DNA from: Mytilisepta virgata
Taxonomy: Eukaryota > Mollusca > Bivalvia > Mytilida > Mytilidae
Assembly (NCBI GenBank): GCA_028015205.1
Contig: CM051518.1
Location: 30,408,001-30,472,000, forward strand
Length of the DNA stretch: 64,000 nt
Direction of reading: 5' to 3'
This document shows, in pieces, positions 36,300-48,000 of the stretch. The notes below the pieces were generated by a model that was given only the letters and a program-made list of their open reading frames with translations, had not been told where the DNA came from and did not search any database. Made by a program: the position numbers and the translations under genes. Position 1 is the first letter of the stretch, and each line of letters starts with the position of its first letter.

Positions 36300-37105
36300 T
36301 AGCTTTAATTTTGCACCCCGATTAGGACCAACTTGAAAACTGGGCCCATAATAAAAAAACTATGTACATGTTTAGATTCAGCATATCAAAGAACCCCAAG
36401 AATTCAATTTTTGTTAAAATCAAACTAAGTTTAATTTTGGACCCTTTGGACCTTAATGTAGACCAATTTGAAAACGAGACCAAAAATTAAGAATCTAAAT
36501 GCACGGTTAGATTCGGCATATCAAAGAACCCCAATAGTTCAATTTTCGATGAAATCAAACAAAGTTTAATTTTGGACCCTTTTGGCCCCTAATTCCTAAA
36601 CTGTTGGGACCAAAACTCCAAAAATCAATCACAACCTTCCTTTTGTGGTCATAAACCTTGTGTTTAAATTTCATAGATTTCTATTTACTTATACTAAAGT
36701 TATTGTGCAAAAACCAAGAAAAATGCTTATTTGGGCCCTTTTTTAGCCCCTAATTCCTAAACTCTTGGGACCAAAACTCCCAAAAACAATCCCAACCTTC
36801 CTTTTGTGGTCATAAACCTTGTGTTAAAATTTCATAGATTTCTATTTACTTATACTAGAGTTATTGTGCGAAAACCAAGAAAAATGCTTATTGGGCCCTT
36901 TTTTGGCCCCTGATTCTTAAACTGTTGGGACCAAAACTCCCAAAATCAATCCCAACCTTCCTTTTGTGGTCATAAACCTTGTGTTTAAATTTCATAGATT
37001 TCTATTAACTTATACTAAAGTTATAGTGCGAAAACCAATGTCTTCGGACGACGACGCCGACGACGGACGACGACGACGCCAACATCATACCAATATACGA
37101 CTGCA
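36300..37105 (-). mobile_element. Family H element with 160-161-bp units
   Basis: Three units contain ctgttgggaccaaaactcc and ccttccttttgtggtcat; the ccttcc anchor falls at 36635, 36796 and 36956, a period of 160-161 bases. The right edge is a GACGACGCC microsatellite (about 37042-37085), which in other families marks the end next to the hairpin. I recall this unit as very common in mussel DNA, which supports the organism call. Confidence 0.6.
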
Positions 37106-37408
37106 AAAAAAATTTTATAAAGGACCTCCCACATATGCTTCCTCTCAAGTTTGTTCCATTTGGCCCAGCAGTTTCAGAAGAGAAGAATTTTCAAAACTCA
37201 GCCAATCAGAAACAATAATTGCCCATGGCGGCCATGTTTGTTTTCCAATTGGGACGAAATAAAGTACCTTACATAGATGCTTCCTGCCAAATTTAATTCA
37301 ATTTGGCCCGGTGGTTTCAGAGGAGAAGATTAAAATGTGAAAAGTTAATGGAGGATGGATGCCAAGTGATGACAAAAGCTCACATGGCCTTTGGCCAGGT
37401 GAGCTAAA

Positions 37409-38858
37409 AACATTATGCTAGAGAAATCTTTTTATTCTTTTTTAAAATGTTTACCACTTTTGTTGTATTTACTGAATTGTTGAACTTTAAATCGCATTTT
37501 GAGAATGAATAAAATATATCCAATTTCAAAAAAGAAAAAAAAATTTTTTTTATGTGTTTGTACATCACTATTGTAATAATATTTAACTGCAATTTGAAAA
37601 TCCAGTTTTTTATTTTCTAAATTATCTAGGCAAACAAGGATTACAATTATTATGTGGAATGTACAGTATTCAGTCAAAAAAGGGTAGGAGGTACATAAAT
37701 AAGCTATATTACAGAGTTCAGTGATATTCTGCATTTTTAAACTAGAAAATATGTAAACATCTCAATTTCACAAAATTATTTATTGAACTTTTGTTAAAGT
37801 TTATCTATATTTTTAATTGAAAGTTTTTACTCCTGAGTTCATATAAAAACAGCCAAATATGTTGTATAATTCCACTTAAAAAGCCATTTCTCAAAAACAT
37901 ATCCCTGAAAATTTCTTACTAATGTTTGATGATAAATATACATAGGGTTAATTTCATTTTTCCCTAATTCTTTGTCAGTTTAACCCTTTCTGAACCTGTT
38001 GTTCATAAAAAAAATTAACCAATGTGTGGTTGCCTATGATCTCAGTCGATGATTGGTTAAAACAAAAGGTCATACATAATATATTCAGATTTCTAGGAAT
38101 TGATCATAAATACATGGAGCAAGTGTATGACATAACAAGCAGGGATGCACAGGCACCCGAAGGGATTTTGGTTTAATAAATATGAAAATTTATTTAATAA
38201 TAATCAGAGAATTAGTTACATCGTTACTCCAGGATTCTCAGAGTAAATTATCAAATTTTAAAGTCCTCCCAAAGGTTCAGACTTTAAATTAACTTAATTT
38301 AACAATCTAGATTAGATAAATCTGATAATCTTCTGAAAACAATGTAAGAATCTATATATTCACAAATATATTGTTTGTAAGACCACAAAAAACTACATTT
38401 AGCATCACCCAACATCATGACATTATGATAATTTTGATTTTGAAACTTTTTTATTGACCCATTATAAAATTAACATAAAAAAATCACAGTTATTGTTTTT
38501 TAAATCTTAGATACTGAATTTACTGTATGAAGATTTTACTTTTTGAAACAAATATTGAGGCACATTCTTTATATGAACACACTATATGTAAGAACTTGAA
38601 ATATTTCATATTTCTGGAACCTAGATGTGAAATAATTATTTTTCGATATTTAGATGCAGTTCAATATGCTATACTGACAGGCAAAATTTTATAAAAAACT
38701 TTTAAGGTACCTCCTAGTTTGAATAACCAGATCCATGTTATAAAAAAATATTTACATTTTTTGGTCACTTTTCCCCAAACTGATATTTAACTACTTTCTT
38801 GAGTTGTTTCAACAAAGTTATTGTTTGAATTTAACAATGTGGCAATGTTTTTTGGTCC
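37409..38858. other. Intergenic between repeats and AP2S1 3' end
   Basis: It is 1.45 kb of AT-rich sequence downstream of AP2S1 on its strand. Part may be AP2S1 3' UTR. I recognise no other feature. Confidence 0.5.
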
Positions 38859-38864
38859 TTTATT
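38859..38864 (-). terminator. Nearest AP2S1 polyadenylation signal
   Basis: TTTATT on the plus strand reads AATAAA on the AP2S1 strand, 105 bases after its stop codon. Others follow further on, for example near 38450, so the site used is uncertain. Confidence 0.35.
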
Positions 38865-38968
38865 GACTAAGTTGCAATGTATAACTGATAAACAAAGCTA
38901 TGACACATATTAAACAATTGTAACTACTATAGGTCATTAAAAAATTTATCTACACAGTATAATATATA

Positions 38969-39070
38969 CTATTCTAATGATGATAACATCAGAAGTTGTT
39001 TCAGTACTTTAGTTTGACTTGTCTCTCTTATTTCTCCAGCTAAAAACATCTCATCTACAACACTATATAC
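38969..39070 (-). CDS. AP2S1: AP2S1 terminal coding exon
   Basis: It encodes [20 protein letters not shown] and [13 protein letters not shown] followed by TAG. The acceptor is cttttgtag on the minus strand. The residues differ from the human C-terminus at only a couple of positions. Confidence 0.96.
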   Translation of the reverse strand, partial: VYSVVDEMFLAGEIRETSQTKVLKQLLMLSSLE

Positions 39071-42000
39071 CTACAAAAGAAGTAAATGTACAAATATAGG
39101 TTGTAATCTCGCAGTTGTAATAAAGGGCCTCGCTAAGCGCAGCATGATACGACTCAACATGCTTTTTGGCACATTTAACTGTAAAAGATAGTAAAAATTT
39201 GTTGACATACTACTGAAAGTACTCATCAAGATGAATTAAAATAAAAAATCTCGAAATAGGATGAAAAATAAAAATTTTATGTTTCCTCCAAATTGCTAAC
39301 TTTTGACCCCTTGTATCTCAGAAACAATACAAGACAGAAAAACAATTGTTGTCCTACTAATAAAAGCATTCACCAAGGTGAATTAAAAGAAAAAAATCCT
39401 CATTAAAATTGGATGTAAAATAAAAAGATTTACATACCAAAGTACATTGTGTTTTTGGCCCTTTTAACCCCTTATATCTCAGAAACCATAATAGATAGAA
39501 GAAATCTGTGGACATACTACTGGAAACACTAATCAAGATGAATTAAAAGGAAAAATCCCCATTAAAATTGGATGAGAAATAAAAAAATTTAAGTGTCCTG
39601 CAAAATGACTAATTTTGGCCCCTTTCATCCCTTTAATATCTGGAACAACAAAAGTAGCACAAAAATGCCATGAGTAACTTTATTGTATTTCTTATGAAGA
39701 ACCATTTGAAAAAAAAATCATCAAAATCGGATAAGAAATAAAAAAGTTTCGAAAATTAAGGTGTGTCCCTTTTTTGGGCCTTAATATCTCTAAAACAGTA
39801 AAAGATAGTGTAAAATGGATCTATACTATTTTTTCCGTTTTTATCAAGGAACATTATAAACCAAAAAAACATAATATAAATTTAAATGTTACACCCAAAT
39901 TATCGAAAAACCCTTCATAACCCCCTAGAAAAATGAAAGAACAGTGTTCCAATGTCCACCACCAAATGGCACTTTCTTTTAGTGGAGAAAGTTAAACTGG
40001 AATTTGAACTTAATCTAGATACAACCAAAACAAGTCTTCCATATGAATTTCATAAAAATCTGCAAATAAATGTAGGCGTGAGAGTGCTTACAAGGCAATT
40101 TTAGCAAAATTTCAAAGTTCAAAGGGCAATAACTATGCCAAAAATCAAGTTACTTCACTTGAATTCGAAACTGACCAAGCTGCCATAAAAACACATCTTC
40201 CAAATAAGTTTCATCAAAATCCGTAAATAAATGAAGACATGAGAGTGCTTACAATGGGAACAAAATTTAGAACAAAATATTAAGCTCCAAAAGCTAAAAA
40301 GAACATTAATTTCATTTGTTATGTCAAATCATTACCACTGAAAATATTATGTATGAATTAAATATCTTCTGGTGCTGAGATTAATTTACAGTAATTGCAT
40401 ATTATTTTGTTACTGAATTATGTTACCTGTAAAAATTCATGACAATCTGATTCGTTGTATTAACAGATGCCAAATTATGCACATAGTCTTTTAAATTGAA
40501 ATTAAACAATTTGTCATCTTTTGCTTGGTTGGTAAAAATTACTGATTACAGAAATTAATTTAAAATATTGTTAACTTTTGTAATTATGTTCTATTTTTAA
40601 ATCAAAAATATAATTTTTAATTCAATAAATCGAACAGCGTTCCGAAGTCCCCCGCCACTAGAGCATCAGAAACCCTTGGACAAGTGAAACATAACAAAAT
40701 TTTCTCAAAGAGAGAGAATAGAAGGACAAACAATTTGTGGTTATTGCTAAAGTTTTTTACAAGTTAATGAGTGGTATGAAGACATTTATACAATATGGGT
40801 ATAGTGTTGAAATCTTATTTTACCATGTGTATTGAGAATTTATACAAATGTACATTTACTTCTTTTCAATAAACAGAAATGCTTTGATCAAAAGTATTCC
40901 GCCTAACAAACTCTTAAAGACAGTATTTTTCAATTTTATAAGTTTCGATAGGAGTTTATGTATAAAACCTCCCTTTAGGTCCAAGTGTATAAATATTATT
41001 CCAATGCAAGGAGAATATAAATTTTCTAGAACACTTAGATGAACATTTTGTGAATTTTCAAAGTTATTAAGGGGCATAACTCCTACAAAAATATTTCGAC
41101 ATGACTCATCTTCGAACTCCCTTGAGGTATCATTGAGTTAAAGCTACTGTATAAATATTATCCAAATCGGTCAAGAAATAAATTTGCTAGAGCGCTTACA
41201 TGAAAATTTTGTCAATTTTCTAAGTTATTAAGGGGCATAACTCCTACAAAAATATTTCGACATGACTCATCTTCGAACTCCCTTGAGGTATCATTGAGTT
41301 AAAGCTACTGTATAAATATTATCCAAATCGGTCAAGAAATAAATTTGCTAGAGCGCTTACATGAAAATTTTGTCAATTTTCAAAGTTATTAAGGGGCATA
41401 ACTCCTACAAAAATATTTCGACACGACTCATCTTCGAACTCCCTTGAGGTATCATTGAGTTAAAGCTACTGTATAAATATTATCCAAATCGGTCAAGAAA
41501 TAAATTTGCTAGAGCGCTTACATGAAAATTTTGTCAATTTTCTAAGTTATTAAGGGGCATAACTCCTACAAAAATATTTCGACATGACTCACCTTCAAAC
41601 TCCCTTGCGGTATCATTGAGTTAAAGCTACTGTATAAATATTATCCAAATCGGTCAAGAAATAAATTTGCTAGAGCGCTTACATGAAAATTTTGTCAATT
41701 TTCTAAGTTATTAAGGGGCATAACTCCTACAAAAAAATTTTGACATGACTCATCTTCGAACTCCCTTGAGGTATCATTGAGTTAAAGCTACTGTATAAAT
41801 ATTATCCAAATCGGTCAAGAAATAAATTTGCTAGAGCGCTTACAAGGTGGACGGACGGACGGAAGCACGGACGGACGGACGGAAGCACGGCACGACGGAC
41901 GGACGGACGCCCGGCATTACCATATCCCCCGCATCGCGTTGCGGCGGGGGACAATTAATTTACACATTTTAAACTGCAAAAAAGAACATAATGGAAATTT

Positions 42001-45000
42001 CTTTTCAATAATCACATCATATTTTTGATGTATAGCTACTTTGCCTTTGCTCAAGTTTTCTTGTTGTATAACATTTTCATTTAACTTCACCATATTTCGA
42101 AAGAAGTTAGGAATTAACAAATTAATAATTATTAAAAAAAATTAATATATCTCACATAAATTTTTCTATAGCCTGACATCTAACAGATAGTCCCCATACA
42201 TGCCTGTCAGTAGAACTTTGGTTACTCAAACTATATTAACATGAACACCAGGGATAGCCCTCTTTGAGTACTTTTTTAAATATTTCTGTTCTTAAAAATT
42301 TTGATATTAAAGTCAAACTGTCCTGTAACTAGAAATGTTTTTGTAAGTTCTTTGCAATCAAAGTCCTGCAGTATATTTCTTACAGTAATTCCTTTGACCA
42401 TAAAACTTACCTTATAGAAATTAAAGACAAGATCTAATTCACAGACATTATGGAAATATTCATTCAAAACTTCTACAAAGTTGTGTATAGCTTCTAGGTA
42501 GGCTAAATTGTTGTCACTAACATCTACACAGATACAGAAGTATAAGCCAGCGTATCTTCTATAAACTATCTTGAAATTCCGGAACTAAAAAAAACAATTT
42601 CAATCAACTCAAAACCATACTTTTCATTTGCATGTATAAATGTCAAACTGATTACATGTTCCTTATTTTATTGTTCAAAAATAGAAGTCTTTCACATATG
42701 GTTATCAAATTAAACAAAGTGATGATATTTTTCTACAATGAGGTGATGATATTTTTTTACAATGAGGCTCTCATATAAACAGAAAAAAAAAACAACAAGT
42801 CATTTTCTGCGGAAAACTGATCATTGTTAATTCTGAGTGTGGATTAACGTCATCCCTATCATGGATCAAAATATCACTAATAAGATATATTTTTAGAGTT
42901 CACATTGCTAGTTGTTTAAAAGTGCTTTCTTATTAGGTTTAGTTGTGTTTTTATGTTCTTTAGCTTGTATCATTGTATTAAATGTTTGATTTTTTTGTGT
43001 TACATTCTCACAAACATTTATAAAGAAATCTTTTAGACAATTATAATGAAAACATTACATTTCTGTGGTGTGCAAAATTTTTTTTTATGTTTTGAAATCT
43101 TTAAATTCATTTTTATAAAGATTTCTTTAACATATAATTGACAGTGTTTCTCTTTTACTTCATGATTATCTGGATACAGAAGAATTTCACAAATTAATCA
43201 ACAAACTCAAGTAATGCAGTCTTTGAAAGGTTAGGAACAAATCCATAGATGAGGGGTAACTCCTCAGCTGAGGTAAATTACAAGTGATCTGAAAAAAAGT
43301 TAGGAGTATCTCCTGTCCTTAGATGGCTCTAGCCTTTTGGTAATTTTGGCATTTTTATGCCCCGACAATTAAAAGTTGGGGGGGGGGGGGGCATATTGTT
43401 TTACCCATGTCCGTCCGTTTGTCTGTCCTTCAGTCCCATTCAGGCTATGTGTTTTGTCTGCATAACTCTTCCTACAGATTTAAGACCAGGAACCTCTCAC
43501 TTTGCAGAGTGTTTGCACACATATTGAAGAGGTGCATATTGTCAGGGATTACAATTTTTGTCAATTTTAACCATTCTGGAGGAGAGCTGAACATTTTTGG
43601 GGCAAAATTTAGCATTGACGGTATATGACTTGTCCACATAACTCCTTCTATTGTCAGGGATTCAATTTTTGGGGCAAATTTAGCATTGAAGGTAATAGTA
43701 AACATTGTCAAATATTAAAACCTATAAGTATGAGTTTTTGCAGTTTGAAGTATATTTTATAAGTACATGTTTTATGATATAATACTGGTCATCTGACAAA
43801 TGCTCAATTGTTTTAAATATGTTATCATTGAACTTTCAGATTTTGTTATTCACTTTTCACCTTGTATTTAAAAACAAGTCAAAGGAAAATACATTAAAAG
43901 AAATTGAGGTCATGGTCAAAAGGCAGGTGTCATACCGACATGTATCTACTAAGAATTATCTATTGACCAAATATGGTGGGTCTAGGTATTAAAGTTGCTG
44001 AGAAATGTACATAATCTCGAAAATTTGACAAAGTCACTCAAGTATGCAACTGAGGTCAAAGTCCAGAGACAGGTGTCAGACTTGCATGTACCCACTAAGA
44101 ACTATCTATAGAGCAATACGTAGGTCTAGGAAGTGGGTCTAGGTATTACAGTTTCTGAGAAATGGACTTAACCACGAAAAAGTGACAGTCACTCAGGCAT
44201 GAAATTGAGGTCAAGGGTCTCAAACCATGTGTCAGACTGACATGTACCCACAAAAACTATCTTTTGACCAAATATGGTAGGTCTAGGTATTCTAGTTGCT
44301 GAGAAATGGACTTAACCATGAAAAAGTGACTAAGTAACTCAAAGATGAAATTGAGGTCAAGGTCCCAAGCCAGGTGTCAGACTGACATGTACCCACCAAG
44401 AACTATCTATTTACCCAATATGGTAGATCTAGGTATTCTAGTTGCTGAGAAATGGACTTAACCATGAAAAAGTGACAAAGTCACTCAAAGATGAAATTGA
44501 GGTCAAGGTCCCAAGCCAGGTGTCAGACTGGCATGTACCGACGAAGAACTATCTATAGACCAAATATGGTTGGCCTAGGTATTACAGTTTCTGAGAAATG
44601 GACTTAACCATAAACAAGAGTGGACACACTACATGTCTCGCCTGAGTATGCACATGGACACAGAATAATGACTACCTGATACCCGACATTTTGCAAGTCA
44701 AACGAAAATGCGTGAAAATAAAAACGAAAATGTGTTAAAATAAATTGAGGTCAAGGTCAAAAGGCAGGTGTCATACCAACATGTATCCACTAAGAACTAT
44801 CTATTGACCAAATATGGTGGGTCTAGGTATTAAAGTTGCTGAGAAATGGACCTAATCTTGAAAATGTGACAAAGTCACTCAAGTATGCAATTGAGGTCAA
44901 AGTCCAGAGACAGGTTTTCAGACTTGCATGTACCCACTAAGTACTATCTATAGACTAAACACGGATGGGTCTAGGTATAACAGTTGCTGAAATAAAATAT

Positions 45001-48000
45001 AGGTAAGAGCTGTATGGAGAGTAAAATTTCTCGCCCCTACCCACATCTCTCCTTTTCCAGTGGCATCCAGTGGGACAGTCACCTTTTCATCCTTCAAATT
45101 TTGATTTGATTATAACATATTCTCGTCTTGAATATGGCTGAAATACTGCTCGCTGGACGTTAAACCAGAAATGGGAGCAGTCGCAAATGACAGCTAATCC
45201 CCTCGTCCGTTGTTCAAGTATGGTCAGAATAACCCGAATATCATCTAAAGCTGTATGAATCTCAATGGTACTATTACTTAGATCATTGAAGTGTAAGAAG
45301 TGGTATCTCAGATATGAAAATGTTAACTTTAACCAAAGTAAGTCAAGTGTAAAATGTAGGTCAGAGTGACCCAATTATCATCTGAAGCAGCATCACTCTC
45401 CAAGACGCATCTGCTGACCAAAGATGATTGATGTACCACATGTAGTTTCTTAAATATTAACTTTAACACAAACTTTAACCTGAGTCATTCAAGCAGAAAA
45501 TGTAGGTCAGAGTGACCAAATTATCATCTGAAGCAGCATCACTCTCCAAGACGCATCTACTGACCAAAGATGATTGATGTACCACATGTAGTATTTTAGA
45601 TATGAACCTTTACACAAACTTTAACCTGAGTCATTCAAGCAGAAAATGTAGGGCAGAGTGATCCAATTATCATTTGAAGCAGCATCACTCTCCAAGACGG
45701 ATCTACTGACCAAAGATGATTGATGTAGCACATGTAGTATCTTAGATAATGCAAACTTTAACCTGAGGTGGGACAAACGGACAGACACTTGGACGGACGG
45801 ACGGACGGACTGACAGACAGACACTCAGACGGGCGAGATACTATATACCCTCCACAACTCAGTTGGGCGAGGGGATAACAATAACTAATCAATCAATAAT
45901 TTTTCTATGGATCATCAAACTGTGCATTTTAAGTATTTCGTGCAAACCACCAAAAGATAAATAAATTGTCTCAAAATTTTGATGATTGCACCATACTGCG
46001 CGCACCATCGCTCATTTTATGTCAATTCTTCGAGAACCGGCATTCAAGTGATAAATCAATGGCTTTTTTGTATGCTAATTTTAAATTTCAGAACCACCCA
46101 TATTTATATAAAATTTTGTGTCAACAAATATAACAATTTTGAAACAAAGTTTAAATATATACTTATCCTTTTTATATTTATATCAATCCAAATATTCTTA
46201 TTGAAAGGACATCCACACAAAAATTAACATTACATTACAGACTTATTTACAAAGTCATGAATCAATAGATCAATAGTTTTGATATGTTTTAGTAGTTCTC
46301 ACAATTTTGCCAGGGGCTATTGAGGGTTGTGAAATTATTTATGTGTGAAATTTAATAAACAAGATCTTTGGTTTTATGATCAACAAAATACTTTTTCTCA
46401 AATAGATTATATACATAATCATGTAAGTTTTGTATCAATTATCTTAGGTATGCCATTCGAAGAGAAAAAACTAGATGGAACTTTATACACAAAGTTATAC
46501 TTCTCCCCCCCCCCTTCCTGTTTGTCTATCCCCTAATTAAAACATTAGTGATCAATCTGAAAATATGAGGTGGGCAAGTTCTTATATATATGGCGAGTCT
46601 AGATATTGCAGTTGCTGAAAAATGGACTGTAAAAGAAAAAAATTGACAAAGTCACTGAACCATGAAATTGAGGTCAAGGGCACATGAAAGGTGTCAGACT
46701 GGCATGTACCCATACAGATCTTGCTATAAGCCATGTATGATGAGTCTATTCATTGTAGTTGCTGTAAAATAGACTTTAAAGAAAAAAATTGACAAAGTCA
46801 CTGAACCATGAAATTGAGGTCAAGGACACATGACAGGTGTCAGACTGGCATGTACCCATATAGATCTAGCTATAGACCATATCTGATGAATCTAGTCATT
46901 GCACTTGCTGAAATATAAACTTTTGAGGAAAAAATTGACAAAGTCACTGAACCATGAAATTGAGGTCAAGGGCACATGAAAGGTGTCAGACTGGCATGTA
47001 CCCATACAGATCTTGCTATAAGCCATGTATGATGAGTCTATTCATTGTAGTTGCAGAAAAATGGACTTTAGAAGAAAAAATTGACAAAGTCACTGAGCTG
47101 TGAAATTGAGGTCAAGGACACATGACAGGTGTCAGACTCCCATGTACCCATATAGATCTTACTATATACCAAATATGATGACTCTAAACATTACAGTTAC
47201 TAAGAAAGGGACTTGAATGTAAAACTATGTCGCAGATTTTCGAAGTTCACTGAACCGTGCAATTGAGGTCAAGGACAAATGACAGGTGTCAGACTGGCAT
47301 GTACCCATATAGATCTCACTGTAGACCAAATATAATAACTCTAGGTATTATAGTTTCTGAGAAAAGGATTTGAATGTAAAACTATGTCGCAATGTTTATG
47401 TGGGTATTGAACCATGAAAAAAAGGTCAAGGTCATCTAAAAATGTGCTGCTGAAAAGGTCATCACTTCATGCACCTGTGGACCAAAGATGAACATTGTAA
47501 GTATTATACTTTAAAAGTTATTAAGGTTTTACAAAAAGTTAACGCCGTCGCCGTCGCCGTCGCCTTCGCCGTCGCCGCCGGATTGCTATACCTATGTCTC
47601 GCTTCCAGCGACTTTCGTCGCAGGCGAGACAAAAAGTGACTAAGTCACTTTAGCATGAAATTGAGGTCAAGGTCCCAAGCCAGATGTCAGACTGGCATGT
47701 ACTCAATAAGAACTATCTATAGATCAAATATGGTTGGCCTAGGTATTACAGTTGGTGAGAAATGGATTTAACCACATTACTTGGACACAGATTTTAAATT
47801 CATCTTTATGAAGTCAGTGAACCATGAAAATGAGGTTAGGGTCACAAGACAAGTATACTGCGGCAAACCTTATACGATAAGCTACCTTGTGGAAGATAGG
47901 TATTACTTTCTGCTGTCAGATAGTAATACCTATATCTCACCTTCGCGACTATTTGTCACAGACGAGACAAAAAACAGATATGAGGGGGAATCATTCGTGT

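Larger units (their letters stand above)
34423..37408 (-). mobile_element. Family A element in reverse, with a nested insertion
   Basis: The 3' end lies on the left: gagcctgtatcgctcacctgg with an AGGCTC/GAGCCT stem. The 5' end lies on the right: ggccaggtgagct at about 37395-37405, with a tggcctttggcca hairpin. Family A units fill 34440-35155 and 37105-37400. The middle 2 kb belongs to other repeats (duplicated block and family H). It is the longest family A copy here. Confidence 0.6.

Noticed and set aside
41030..41846. CRISPR-like array
   Set aside because: Units of 161 bases repeat in full with no unique spacers, in an animal genome; it is a satellite array.
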